NCBI RefSeq assembly: GCF_004362665.1
Contig: NZ_SNXR01000015.1
Span: forward strand, 124,001-188,000
Direction of reading: 5' to 3'
Length of the DNA: 64,000 bases
DNA from: Flavobacterium dankookense
Lineage (GTDB): Bacteria > Bacteroidota > Bacteroidia > Flavobacteriales > Flavobacteriaceae
This document shows positions 36,071-45,004 of the stretch, piece by piece (positions within the stretch are counted from its first letter, which is position 1; every line of letters begins with the position of its first letter). Below the pieces are notes generated by a model, which saw only the letters and a list, made by a program, of their open reading frames with translations, had not been told where the DNA came from and made no database searches. Both the position numbers and the translations under genes were made by a program.

Positions 36071-37174
36071 ATGAAATTAAAAACAATTTTAATTTTTTAT
36101 ACATTACTAATAGTTCAATTAGCTTTTTCTATTGAGAATGAATTTAATACAGATAAATCAAAGAACAACTTTATTTTCAGAGGAAGAGTTGAGCAAGTTT
36201 CAATTAATAGTGCTTTCTTAATTTCCTCAGCTTCATCAGTAACTTTTTCATTCAAAGGAACATCAACCGATTATTATTTAAGCACTAATGATTCTTTTGA
36301 ACATGATAATTATTTTGTTCTAGAACTTGACGGTCAATATAAAGGCAGATATATCATTAAACCCGGAAACGCACAAAAATTTTCAGTAGAAAGTAGCGAT
36401 GCAAATGTTCATGTAGTTACCATTTATAAAGCAACCGAAGCTGCAAATGGAACTATTTTTTTTGATGGAACAAAGACTAAAAATATCGTTCCAACATCTA
36501 TTCAAACGAAAAGGAAAATTGAATTTATTGGCGATTCCATCACTTGCGGAATGGGAAATGATTTGTCAATTCCGTGTCATACTAATCACTGGTTTGACCA
36601 ACACAATGCTTATTTGGCTTACGGTCCAGTTTTGAGTAGAAAATTAGGTGTAGATTTTCTTCTAAGTTCTATTTCTGGAAACGGAATGTACCGCAACTGG
36701 AATTCAGAAAATAGCGAAGAAACTGTTTTGCCAGATGTTTATAATAATTTGTACCAAAACAAAGACAATTCAAAACCGTTTTCAACTGATTTTCAGCCCA
36801 ATTTAGTAAGTATTTGTCTCGGAACAAATGACCTTTCTGATGGAGATGGAAAAAAGCCAAGATTGCCTTTCAACAAGGAAAAATACATTTCAAACTATAT
36901 TGATTTTGTTAAAAACATCTATAAGCGTTATCCAAATACTAGAATTGTTTTGCTCAATAGTCCGATGGTTTCTGGCGAAAAAAATACACTTTTAGTTTCT
37001 TGTTTAAAAGAAGTGATTGCTGCTTTTAAAGACGATAAAGCACATAAACCAATTGGACTTTTTGAGTTTAAAGAAATGAAACCAAAAGGATGTGATTATC
37101 ATCCTGATGCTGAAGATCATAAAGTGATTGCAGCTCAAATGGTAGACTATTTTAAACAATTATTAAATGAATAA
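36071..37174 (+). CDS. CE2-like acetyl esterase (SGNH hydrolase)
   Basis: An exported esterase predicted to remove acetyl groups from mannan. The signal peptide ends near residue 20. The N-terminal half (about 30-140) is a beta-jelly-roll, and the C-terminal half is an SGNH hydrolase with the nucleophile Ser156 in FIGDSITCGMG, CLGTNDLSDGDG in the middle, and His344 in DYHPDAEDH. This two-domain order is that of carbohydrate esterase family 2. It overlaps the next esterase gene by eight bases, so the two are co-translated. TAATTTTG at 36056-36063 is a possible -7 element that would give a nearly leaderless mRNA. Confidence 0.85.
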   Translation: MKLKTILIFYTLLIVQLAFSIENEFNTDKSKNNFIFRGRVEQVSINSAFLISSASSVTFSFKGTSTDYYLSTNDSFEHDNYFVLELDGQYKGRYIIKPGNAQKFSVESSDANVHVVTIYKATEAANGTIFFDGTKTKNIVPTSIQTKRKIEFIGDSITCGMGNDLSIPCHTNHWFDQHNAYLAYGPVLSRKLGVDFLLSSISGNGMYRNWNSENSEETVLPDVYNNLYQNKDNSKPFSTDFQPNLVSICLGTNDLSDGDGKKPRLPFNKEKYISNYIDFVKNIYKRYPNTRIVLLNSPMVSGEKNTLLVSCLKEVIAAFKDDKAHKPIGLFEFKEMKPKGCDYHPDAEDHKVIAAQMVDYFKQLLNE

Positions 37175-38540
37175 GAACTTACTTTTTATACTAGTAATGA
37201 TTTTTTCCAATGCAATTTGGGCAAATGTCTCGTTACCAAATATTTTTTCAGACAATATGGTTTTACAGCGAAACTCCGAAATAAAAATTTGGGGTTGGGG
37301 AAATCCAAAAGAAGAAATAAAAATTACACCAAGTTGGAACAATCAAGAATATAAAGTAACAACAGATAGTTATGCTAATTGGCAAATTACAATTCCAACA
37401 CCAAAAGAAGGCGGACCATTTTCTGTAACATTCAAAGGTTATAATGAAGTAGTTCTAAAAAATATTTTAATTGGAGAAGTTTGGCTTTGTTCAGGTCAAT
37501 CCAATATGGAAATGTCAGCCAGTTGGGGAATTGAAAACGGTGACGAAGAAGTAAAAAATGCCAATTTTCCTAACATCCGATTTTTTACTGTTCCAAAACT
37601 TACAGCTACAACGCCACAAAATAATCTGCTTGGAAATTGGACAGAATGTACATCTGAAACAATGAAAAATTTCAGTGCTGTAGCATATTTTTTTGCCAAG
37701 CGATTGCAAAATGATTTAAAAAATGTTCCAATCGGATTGATTTCTTCCAATTGGGGTGGAACTTCTGCGGAAGTTTGGATGCCAGAAAGTGTTTTTAAAA
37801 AAGAACCAGAATTATTAAATGCTATTTCAGATAAAAAGCCTAATGAATATTGTCCTATCGAAGCATCAATTGCTTTTAATGCCATGATACATCCGTTTGT
37901 AGGTTATAAAATCGCAGGAACGATTTGGTATCAAGGTGAAAGCAATGTAGGTTCGACTATTTATGATAAAACTTTTGCAAGTTTAATTTCTTCTTGGAGA
38001 ACACTTTGGAAAGAAGATTTTCCTTTTTATTATGTACAAATTGCACCATATCAATATGGCGAAAATCATTTTGGTGGAGCAGAAGTTAGAGATTTTCAAA
38101 GACGAACGTTGCAACTTCCAAAAACAGCAATGGTTGTAACTTCTGATATTTCGCCTACAGATGATATTCATCCTAAAGATAAAAAATCGGTTGGAATACG
38201 TTTAGCTAATTTAGCATTGAACAATCATTACAAAATAAGAAATGAATTAGTAAACGGTCCACTTTTTAAAGATTTTAAAATTGAAAAAAATATAGTTTTA
38301 GTAAATTTTGATTATTCAGACGGATTGTATTTTAAAGATAAAAAAAATAATCAATTTGAAATTGCTGGAGCTGATGGTGTTTTTTTTCAAGCCAAAGCTG
38401 TAATCAAAAATAATCAAGTTATTTTGCAATCAAGTAAAGTAAAAAATCCAACAAAAGTGCGTTTCGCTTGGGCAAACACAGCGCAATCGCAACTTTTTAA
38501 TAAAGCCAATTTGCCAGCATCAACATTCATTTTAGAATAA
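37167..38540 (+). CDS. SASA-family acetyl esterase (sialate O-acetylesterase-like)
   Basis: A 457-residue exported esterase with a signal peptide ending near residue 20 (IWANV). SASA family motifs are WLCSGQSNMEM (nucleophile Ser in GQSN), GGTSAEVWMP, and IWYQGESN. The C-terminal part carries DIHPKDKKSVGIRLA with the His of the catalytic pair. In plant-polysaccharide loci these enzymes deacetylate glycans such as acetylated mannan rather than sialic acid. It is coupled to the CE2-like gene upstream and GH3 seven bases downstream. Confidence 0.85.
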   Translation: MNKNLLFILVMIFSNAIWANVSLPNIFSDNMVLQRNSEIKIWGWGNPKEEIKITPSWNNQEYKVTTDSYANWQITIPTPKEGGPFSVTFKGYNEVVLKNILIGEVWLCSGQSNMEMSASWGIENGDEEVKNANFPNIRFFTVPKLTATTPQNNLLGNWTECTSETMKNFSAVAYFFAKRLQNDLKNVPIGLISSNWGGTSAEVWMPESVFKKEPELLNAISDKKPNEYCPIEASIAFNAMIHPFVGYKIAGTIWYQGESNVGSTIYDKTFASLISSWRTLWKEDFPFYYVQIAPYQYGENHFGGAEVRDFQRRTLQLPKTAMVVTSDISPTDDIHPKDKKSVGIRLANLALNNHYKIRNELVNGPLFKDFKIEKNIVLVNFDYSDGLYFKDKKNNQFEIAGADGVFFQAKAVIKNNQVILQSSKVKNPTKVRFAWANTAQSQLFNKANLPASTFILE

Positions 38541-38547
38541 AACAATT

Positions 38548-40833
38548 ATGAAAATAAAAACAATTTCAATACTTACGCTTTTTGCAATCACAACTATGAA
38601 CGCACAAAATAAAGCCCATTTAGATAAAACAAAGCCAATAGAAGAACGCATTGATTTGTTGATGAAACAAATGACTTTGGAAGAAAAAGTGGGACAAATG
38701 AACCAATACAACGGTTTTTGGGAAGTAACTGGTCCTGCGCCAAAAGGTGGAACAGCCGAATTAAAATATGAACATTTAAGAAAAGGTTGGGTTGGTTCAA
38801 TGTTGACCGTTCGTGGTGTTAATCAAGTTCGTGCTGTGCAAAAAATAGCGGTAGAACAAACGCGATTGGGAATTCCATTAATTATTGGTTTTGACGTTAT
38901 TCACGGTTATAAAACATTAAGTCCAATTCCTTTGGCGGAAGCGGCAAGTTGGGATTTAGCAGCCATAAAAAAATCGGCACAAGTAGCAGCAGCCGAAGCA
39001 TCAGCATCAGGAATTAACTGGACATTTGGACCAATGGTTGACATTTCTCGCGAAGCACGCTGGGGAAGAGTTATGGAAGGCGCTGGCGAAGATCCATTTC
39101 TTGGAAGCAAAATCGCAGAGGCTAGAGTGAGAGGTTTTCAAGGCGATTCTTTTGGAGATTTAGCAAAAGTGAATACGATTGCAGCTTGCGCCAAACATTT
39201 TGCAGCTTACGGTTTCTCAGAATCGGGAAAAGAATATAATACAGTTGATATTGGAAATGCAACGCTTTACAACACGGTTTTGCCACCATTTAAAGCCGCA
39301 AAAGATGCTGGAGTTCGAACGTTCATGAATTCATTTAACATTTTGAATGGAATTCCGGCAACGGGAAATAAATTTTTACAACGCGATATTTTAAAAGGAA
39401 AATGGAATTTCAACGGTTATGTTATTACGGATTGGGCTTCGATTAGAGAAATGATCAATCACGGTTTTGCAGCTGATGGAAAAGAAGCATCACAACGAGC
39501 TGTTGAAGCTGGAGCTGATATGGATATGGAATCGCATCTTTATGTAGCCGAATTAGTGAATTTGGTCAAAGAAGGAAAAGTTGATATAAAATTAATTGAC
39601 GACTCTGTTCGAAGAATTCTTAGAGTAAAATTTGAGTTAGGACTTTTCGACAATCCATTTTTATATTGTGACGAAAAAAGAGAAAAAGAAACTGTTGGAA
39701 GCAAAGCCAATAATGATGCCGTTTTAGACATGGCAAAAAAATCAATTGTCTTGTTGAAAAATGAAAGAAATCTACTTCCGTTGAAAAAATCGGGACAAAA
39801 AATCGCACTCATTGGTGCCTTGGCAAAAGATAAAACAAGTCCTTTAGGAAGTTGGCGAATTGCTGCTGAAGATAATTCGGCAGTATCAGTTTTGGAAGGA
39901 ATGCAGCAATATAAAGACAATCAATTAACCTATGAAAAAGGAGCAGATTTGACTGTTGGACCAACGACTTTTACAGCGGAATTGGTTTTCAACACAACCG
40001 ACAAATCGGGTTTTGAAGCAGCCAAAAAAGCTGCAGCTTCTGCTGATGTTGTGGTAATGGTTTTGGGCGAACATGGTTTTCAAAGTGGAGAAGCAAGAAG
40101 CAGAACAAGTCTTGATTTGCCTGGAGTTCAACAAGAATTATTAGAAGAAATTTATAAAGTAAATCCAAATATTGTATTGGTTTTAAATAATGGTCGTCCG
40201 TTGGCTTTGCCTTGGGCAGCTGAAAAAATTCCAGCCATTGTTGAAGCATGGCAATTGGGAACACAAACTGGAAATGCATTAGCTCAAGTACTTTATGGAG
40301 ATTATAACCCAAGTGGAAAATTGCCAATGAGTTTTCCGAGAAATGTTGGTCAATGTCCAATTTATTATAATTTTCACAACACTGGAAGACCAACAAATTC
40401 TGAAGGAAATGTCTTTTGGTCACATTACACCGATGTTGAAAAAACACCACAGTTTCCTTTTGGATTTGGCTTGAGTTACACCACTTTTGAATACAAAAAT
40501 TTGAAATTGGATAAAGCAACTTATGCAAAAGGCGAAAAAGTAAATGTTTCGGTTGAACTTACTAATACTGGAAATTTTGAAGGAAAAGAAGTCGTTCAGC
40601 TTTATATCAGAGATATTACAGCAAGTTTATCGCGACCTGTGAAAGAATTAAAAGGATTTGAATTAGTAGAATTGAAAAAAGGAGAAACCAAAACCATTCG
40701 TTTTACATTAACCGAAAATGAACTTGGATTTTTTGATAATGAAGGAAACTATTTGGTTGAACCTGGAACTTTTAAAGTCTTTGTTGGAACAAATTCTGAT
40801 GAAGTAAAAGAAACAGCATTTGTTTTAAAGTAA
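38548..40833 (+). CDS. GH3 beta-glucosidase (BglX-like)
   Basis: A 761-residue periplasmic enzyme. The signal peptide ends near residue 19 (MNAQN). The GH3 N-terminal TIM barrel has the nucleophile Asp295 in NGYVITDWASI, then a C-terminal sandwich domain and a fibronectin-III-like end (about 665-755). The GAGEDPFLGSKIA and KHFAAYG motifs are typical of BglX-type enzymes. In this locus it likely trims beta-1,4-glucosyl units from glucomannan oligosaccharides. Last gene of the block; a terminator follows. Confidence 0.92.
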   Translation: MKIKTISILTLFAITTMNAQNKAHLDKTKPIEERIDLLMKQMTLEEKVGQMNQYNGFWEVTGPAPKGGTAELKYEHLRKGWVGSMLTVRGVNQVRAVQKIAVEQTRLGIPLIIGFDVIHGYKTLSPIPLAEAASWDLAAIKKSAQVAAAEASASGINWTFGPMVDISREARWGRVMEGAGEDPFLGSKIAEARVRGFQGDSFGDLAKVNTIAACAKHFAAYGFSESGKEYNTVDIGNATLYNTVLPPFKAAKDAGVRTFMNSFNILNGIPATGNKFLQRDILKGKWNFNGYVITDWASIREMINHGFAADGKEASQRAVEAGADMDMESHLYVAELVNLVKEGKVDIKLIDDSVRRILRVKFELGLFDNPFLYCDEKREKETVGSKANNDAVLDMAKKSIVLLKNERNLLPLKKSGQKIALIGALAKDKTSPLGSWRIAAEDNSAVSVLEGMQQYKDNQLTYEKGADLTVGPTTFTAELVFNTTDKSGFEAAKKAAASADVVVMVLGEHGFQSGEARSRTSLDLPGVQQELLEEIYKVNPNIVLVLNNGRPLALPWAAEKIPAIVEAWQLGTQTGNALAQVLYGDYNPSGKLPMSFPRNVGQCPIYYNFHNTGRPTNSEGNVFWSHYTDVEKTPQFPFGFGLSYTTFEYKNLKLDKATYAKGEKVNVSVELTNTGNFEGKEVVQLYIRDITASLSRPVKELKGFELVELKKGETKTIRFTLTENELGFFDNEGNYLVEPGTFKVFVGTNSDEVKETAFVLK

Positions 40834-40850
40834 TATTGTTTGTTTTTAGT

Positions 40851-40885
40851 AAAAAGGGTTGGGGATTTTATTTTCAACCCTTTTT
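40851..40885. terminator. bidirectional terminator between GH3 and the barrel gene
   Basis: AAAAAGGGTTG pairs with CAACCCTTTTT around a 13-base loop. It serves both convergent transcription units of the mannan locus. Confidence 0.9.
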
Positions 40886-41434
40886 TTATTTTTCTAAATG
40901 TATTTGGAAACCAATTCCAACTGTTAAATTATTAGATTTTACATCTGAATTAAATTTTGATGAATCATAATTAAGCGAGAGTTCGAGAGCAACGCTACTA
41001 TTAAAAAAAATTGCTGAACCTCCTTTAATAGTATATCCGGTACTATTATTTGATCCTCCTGAATCGCTTTTACCTTTACTAAAACTATAATTCGTTTGTA
41101 AAAAAGGGTTAATCATTTTATCAGTTTTTCTAAAGTAATATCTAATAAAAGGTGATAAACTATAACCTTGACTATTATTGTTACTACCAGAAGGATTTGA
41201 AAAACTAAAACTCACACTAGTTCCAACTGTAAGATTATTTGCAATAAAATAGCCTAAATTTGGAGAAATAGTTAATGCACTACCTGTTTGAGTTATTTCT
41301 GTATTATTGTTTTCAAATGTACTTTTGTAATTTGTAAAGTTTCCACTTCCACCAACCATCCAATTTCCTTTGGTTATTTGTGCATTGGTAGTTAAAGTTA
41401 TTAATAGTATCAAAAATTGGATTAAATATTTCAT
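40886..41434 (-). CDS. small outer-membrane beta-barrel protein
   Basis: A 182-residue exported protein. The signal peptide ends near residue 19 (TTNAQ). The rest alternates strands rich in Ser, Asn and Gly, with an ending IGFQIHLEK typical of OmpW/OmpA-like eight-strand barrels. It begins six bases after the GH5 stop and is the last gene of the minus-strand mannan operon. Its role there is unknown; it may stabilise the envelope or act as a small pore. Confidence 0.65.
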   Translation of the reverse strand: MKYLIQFLILLITLTTNAQITKGNWMVGGSGNFTNYKSTFENNNTEITQTGSALTISPNLGYFIANNLTVGTSVSFSFSNPSGSNNNSQGYSLSPFIRYYFRKTDKMINPFLQTNYSFSKGKSDSGGSNNSTGYTIKGGSAIFFNSSVALELSLNYDSSKFNSDVKSNNLTVGIGFQIHLEK

Positions 41435-41440
41435 AAAGTA

Positions 41441-42715
41441 TTATTTATTCCACTTTTGATTATACTTTTTCATCATGTCTAAAGTTTCTTTTTCACTAGA
41501 AAAAACAGAGTTTAAACCTTGTGGTTCTTGTGGCGGATCAGTTGTGTAATCATCGCCTTTTTTCCATTTTCCGTCTTTTGGATTGTTTTTTCCAATTCCA
41601 GCATAACCCCAAAAATTCAAGGCAACAAACGGTTCGTTATTGGTGATTGCATCATCCAACCGTTTAAAAACGGCATTGTAAAATTGATTTCTAAATTCGG
41701 AGGAAGCGTTTCTATCCAAACTTTCGTGATTTCTTGGATAACCAAACTCCTCTAGAACAATAGGTTTGTTCAATTCTTTGGCTACAATGATGTGCTCATT
41801 GATGTATTCAATTGTTTTTTGAATGGCAATTGGTGTTGAACCTTTTTCGTCTTCCATTTTATACCAACCCCAATTTTTTGGCCAAATGTGCATTGTTACA
41901 TAATCAATGTTTTTGTTGGTATGTGTTCTTTTAAAAGCTGCCAAATCATCGTTTGAACCTGCTTTTCCTTCGGAACCAGTTGTAATTAAATGGTTTTTGT
42001 CTAAATTATCCATATAATCCACAACATCGTTTAACCAAATGGTAAATGCCTTTTCATTTTCTTTAGTGAAAATTCTCGGTTCGTTAGCAACTTCCCAAGC
42101 CATAATGGTTGTATCGTTGGTATATTTTTCGTTGGTAATTGAATTAGTACGGTTTATAATAAATTGAATGTGTTTTTTGAACGAATCCATACACGGTTTA
42201 CAACTATGAAACTGCGATGTATAACTCATGAATTGTGGCCAAGTATTTGGAGCGATATTCGGGTTTGGAACTTCACCATAACCATTCCATTCCAGATATT
42301 TTGCCATTCCGCCAGACCATTCCCAATTGTTATTCAAATATAAAATAGCAGTTAAGTCGCGCTTTTTCATCTCTGATAAAAGAAAATCCAAACCTTCAAG
42401 AAGTTCTAGATTGTATTTTCCTTGTTCGGTTTGCAATGCTTCTCTAACGGTAAAATCTTGATTTCCACCTTCGGCACCAACAAGCACTCTGAGGTTCGAA
42501 ATTCCATTAGATTGTAATTCGTCAAGTTCTCTTAGTAAACGTTCTCGATTGCCACTTTTTGCTCCCAAAAGCGCACCATACCAATAGTTGGTTCCAACAA
42601 AATGATACGGTTTTCCCTCTTTAATGAATTTATTGTCTTTTACCGAAATGTATTTTTGTGAACTGCAAGAAGTTGTAAAAGCAATTATGAAAGCTAAAAG
42701 AATTGTTTTTTTCAT
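41441..42715 (-). CDS. GH5 beta-mannanase (GH5_7-like) lipoprotein
   Basis: An endo- or exo-acting mannan hydrolase anchored by lipobox Cys17 (AFTTSC). I choose the ATG at 42715; an upstream frame from 42739 would overlap the preceding gene and spoil the signal peptide. The GH5 barrel shows the acid/base Glu212 in MAWEVANEPRIF and the nucleophile Glu323 in PIVLEEFGYPR. An early FVGTNYWYG and HIWPKNWGWY fit subfamily 7, which contains plant and bacterial mannanases. It probably acts at the surface or in the periplasm. Confidence 0.85.
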   Translation of the reverse strand: MKKTILLAFIIAFTTSCSSQKYISVKDNKFIKEGKPYHFVGTNYWYGALLGAKSGNRERLLRELDELQSNGISNLRVLVGAEGGNQDFTVREALQTEQGKYNLELLEGLDFLLSEMKKRDLTAILYLNNNWEWSGGMAKYLEWNGYGEVPNPNIAPNTWPQFMSYTSQFHSCKPCMDSFKKHIQFIINRTNSITNEKYTNDTTIMAWEVANEPRIFTKENEKAFTIWLNDVVDYMDNLDKNHLITTGSEGKAGSNDDLAAFKRTHTNKNIDYVTMHIWPKNWGWYKMEDEKGSTPIAIQKTIEYINEHIIVAKELNKPIVLEEFGYPRNHESLDRNASSEFRNQFYNAVFKRLDDAITNNEPFVALNFWGYAGIGKNNPKDGKWKKGDDYTTDPPQEPQGLNSVFSSEKETLDMMKKYNQKWNK

Positions 42716-42722
42716 ATTAAAA

Positions 42723-43940
42723 TTAATTAGGTAAAGCATACATGTTTGGTAATGTGTTTTGCAAAACAGATTTAGGCTTGATTACAAAACTATTGAAATC
42801 AGCAGCATTCGGCGATGAAGGTGTAGGCACATAATAACCACCATTTCCGTTTGCCCAAAACATGACAAATGCCATTTGAACATTATTTTTGGTTAATGCA
42901 TCGTATAAATAAGTTGAAAACCAATTTTGAATAGCAGGTGTAGTATTGGTTACACGATATCCAGTTTCGGTTAAAGCCGCTATTTTCTTTTTTGAAATTG
43001 CTAAATCTGATAAATATTTGAGCTTATTATTAGCATTATTAGAACCATTTGCTCCTTGATTATTAAAATCACCATAATTATCCATGCCCAATACATCAAC
43101 ATATTCATCACCTGGATATCGGCTTAAATAACCTGCAGAACTCGTATAGGTATTATCTGGAGAAAATGAATATAAAATATTGTGTACATTTTTTGTGTTT
43201 TTCAAATAATCAACTGTAAATCTGTATACAGTTTTGTATTCTTCGGGAGAACAATAATTTGCACCCCACCAAAACCAGCTTCCATCGAATTCATGAAAAG
43301 GACGAAAAATGATTGGAATTAATTTATTATTGGCATCTTTTAGATTTGAAACTACCGATGCTACTTTGTCTAATTTTGTTTTATACCAATCATGTTTTGC
43401 TCCACCAGGCATAATGCTTCTAAATGCAGTGCTTTTTTGTTCGTCAGTCATGTCTTCTGCATAAAAACTATTTTCGTTATTCGGTTCGCGTAAATGCCAA
43501 CAAAAGATATTAATCATTCCTTTACTGTAGGCATCTTTAGTGTCTTGAATAATTTTATTTTCTTGACCTACAAACCAATTATTTGATGGATTGTCTTTGT
43601 CTGTAATAAACATAAAATCTGAACCTAGCAGTGCAGGATCATTTCCAGTAGTTTTTTTAATATCCGAATTACCACTCGCTCCATAAAAAGCATTAAAAGC
43701 ATCTTGGTGACCAATTGCAAACTTAGTTTGAGATAATTTTCTCAAATTATAGAACAAAGCAACGGTTTCATTTGTTGCATTTTGGTCAACCATAAAACTT
43801 CTAACATTTTGTGGTGTAACAGGATCGACAACAATTCCTGGAGTAACAACATCTGGTTCGTCATTAGTAGCATTGTCTTTTGAGCACGAAATCAGCACTA
43901 AAATCGCTGACATGAGAATAGGAATAAAAATTTTTTTCAT
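42723..43940 (-). CDS. GH26 beta-mannanase, lipoprotein
   Basis: A 405-residue endo-1,4-beta-mannanase with lipobox Cys19 (VLISC) and an Asp-rich stretch after it, in keeping with surface display in Bacteroidota. Catalytic residues are visible: acid/base Glu217 in RPFHEFDGSWFWWG and nucleophile Glu325 in ALTETGYR. An N-terminal linker of about 30 residues precedes the barrel. It lies seven bases upstream of the GH5 gene. The locus has a second GH26 (at 49365) that is only moderately similar, suggesting a division between surface and periplasm. Confidence 0.93.
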   Translation of the reverse strand: MKKIFIPILMSAILVLISCSKDNATNDEPDVVTPGIVVDPVTPQNVRSFMVDQNATNETVALFYNLRKLSQTKFAIGHQDAFNAFYGASGNSDIKKTTGNDPALLGSDFMFITDKDNPSNNWFVGQENKIIQDTKDAYSKGMINIFCWHLREPNNENSFYAEDMTDEQKSTAFRSIMPGGAKHDWYKTKLDKVASVVSNLKDANNKLIPIIFRPFHEFDGSWFWWGANYCSPEEYKTVYRFTVDYLKNTKNVHNILYSFSPDNTYTSSAGYLSRYPGDEYVDVLGMDNYGDFNNQGANGSNNANNKLKYLSDLAISKKKIAALTETGYRVTNTTPAIQNWFSTYLYDALTKNNVQMAFVMFWANGNGGYYVPTPSSPNAADFNSFVIKPKSVLQNTLPNMYALPN

Positions 43941-43966
43941 AGCATTTTTATTTTTTTTTTAGATAT

Positions 43967-45004
43967 CTAGTCGAAATTCACCTTAACATCATCAGCATAT
44001 AATATTCCAGATGCAAAACCGAGCGCAATCATTATGCGGTATTTTTTTGTGTCTTTTGGCAACGGAAATGTTTTGGTGTAAAATGTCCAGTCGGTAGTTC
44101 CAGTTACAAATGTGACACTTTGATCATTTCCAGTTTTATCAGTTCCGTTGGAAGTGAATTCAACGTTAAGTAATCCGTTGTTCCAACTATCTTTTCCTTG
44201 AACAATGTTATCTGATTTTAACCAACCTGAAATGGTTATTGAAGTTACATTTTCTGGAACATCGGCAATTTGATCCATTCCATTCCAATCAAAAGTGGTA
44301 GATTTTAATACTAATGCTGATTTTCCTTCTTTGAAAATTTCGGTTGAAACAGTTGTATTTCCTCGCCATGAAGTAACTCCGTTTTCAAAATTTCCGTTCG
44401 TTAATTCGATAGGTTTTGCTTGATAACTTCCTGAAATTACTGTAGGCATTCGTTTGGCATTTTCTGCTTCTTGAATTTTGTTTAATTCTTCCTGAGTGAT
44501 TGCAATTGCTTTAATTTCGTCAAATAAAATCGTTCCATTGGTTTGACCAAGTGCTAACATAATTCTCAATTTTGAAACTGAAGCAGGAACTTTAATTGTT
44601 TTTTGATAAAAAATCCAAGGTGTTGTTCCTAAAACTGCAGCAATATTTTCATTCTGAAAACCTTTTCCACCAGCGTTTAAAAATTCGATGTCAAATTTTC
44701 CTGTGTTCCAATCATTTTGACCTTTTTCAATAGCATCCGATTTTATCCAACCGCTTAATTCTATAGCAGCAGTATTTTTTGGAATATTGAAAACTTGATC
44801 AATTGCTTGCCACTCGGCTCCGACATATTGTGTGATTATGGCGCTGTTTTTTCCAGATTTTTTATCAAAAGTTGATAATTTGGCAACATCGCCACGCCAA
44901 TTATTTAATTCCATTTCAAATCCACCGTTAAGAACAAGATTTTTTTGAGCAAACGAATTAATGCTCAATATTGCTACTAGTAATGGAATTATTTTTTTCA
45001 TCAT
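43967..45004 (-). CDS. exported protein with two CBM-like jelly-roll domains, no catalytic domain
   Basis: About 345 residues with a signal peptide ending near AQKNL. Two homologous domains of about 150 residues follow, each starting NG(G/N)FE and WRG, then SGW(I/L)KSD and DWN/SWN, FxIEF/NVEF, and ending KLRIMLALG or KYRIMIALG then DE/DDVK. They resemble the CBM4/9-type jelly-roll. No hydrolase motif was found. Placed between GH26 and the epimerase, it may hold mannan at the cell surface or bind oligosaccharides in the periplasm. Its ATG overlaps the epimerase stop by one base. Confidence 0.75.
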   Translation of the reverse strand: MMKKIIPLLVAILSINSFAQKNLVLNGGFEMELNNWRGDVAKLSTFDKKSGKNSAIITQYVGAEWQAIDQVFNIPKNTAAIELSGWIKSDAIEKGQNDWNTGKFDIEFLNAGGKGFQNENIAAVLGTTPWIFYQKTIKVPASVSKLRIMLALGQTNGTILFDEIKAIAITQEELNKIQEAENAKRMPTVISGSYQAKPIELTNGNFENGVTSWRGNTTVSTEIFKEGKSALVLKSTTFDWNGMDQIADVPENVTSITISGWLKSDNIVQGKDSWNNGLLNVEFTSNGTDKTGNDQSVTFVTGTTDWTFYTKTFPLPKDTKKYRIMIALGFASGILYADDVKVNFD

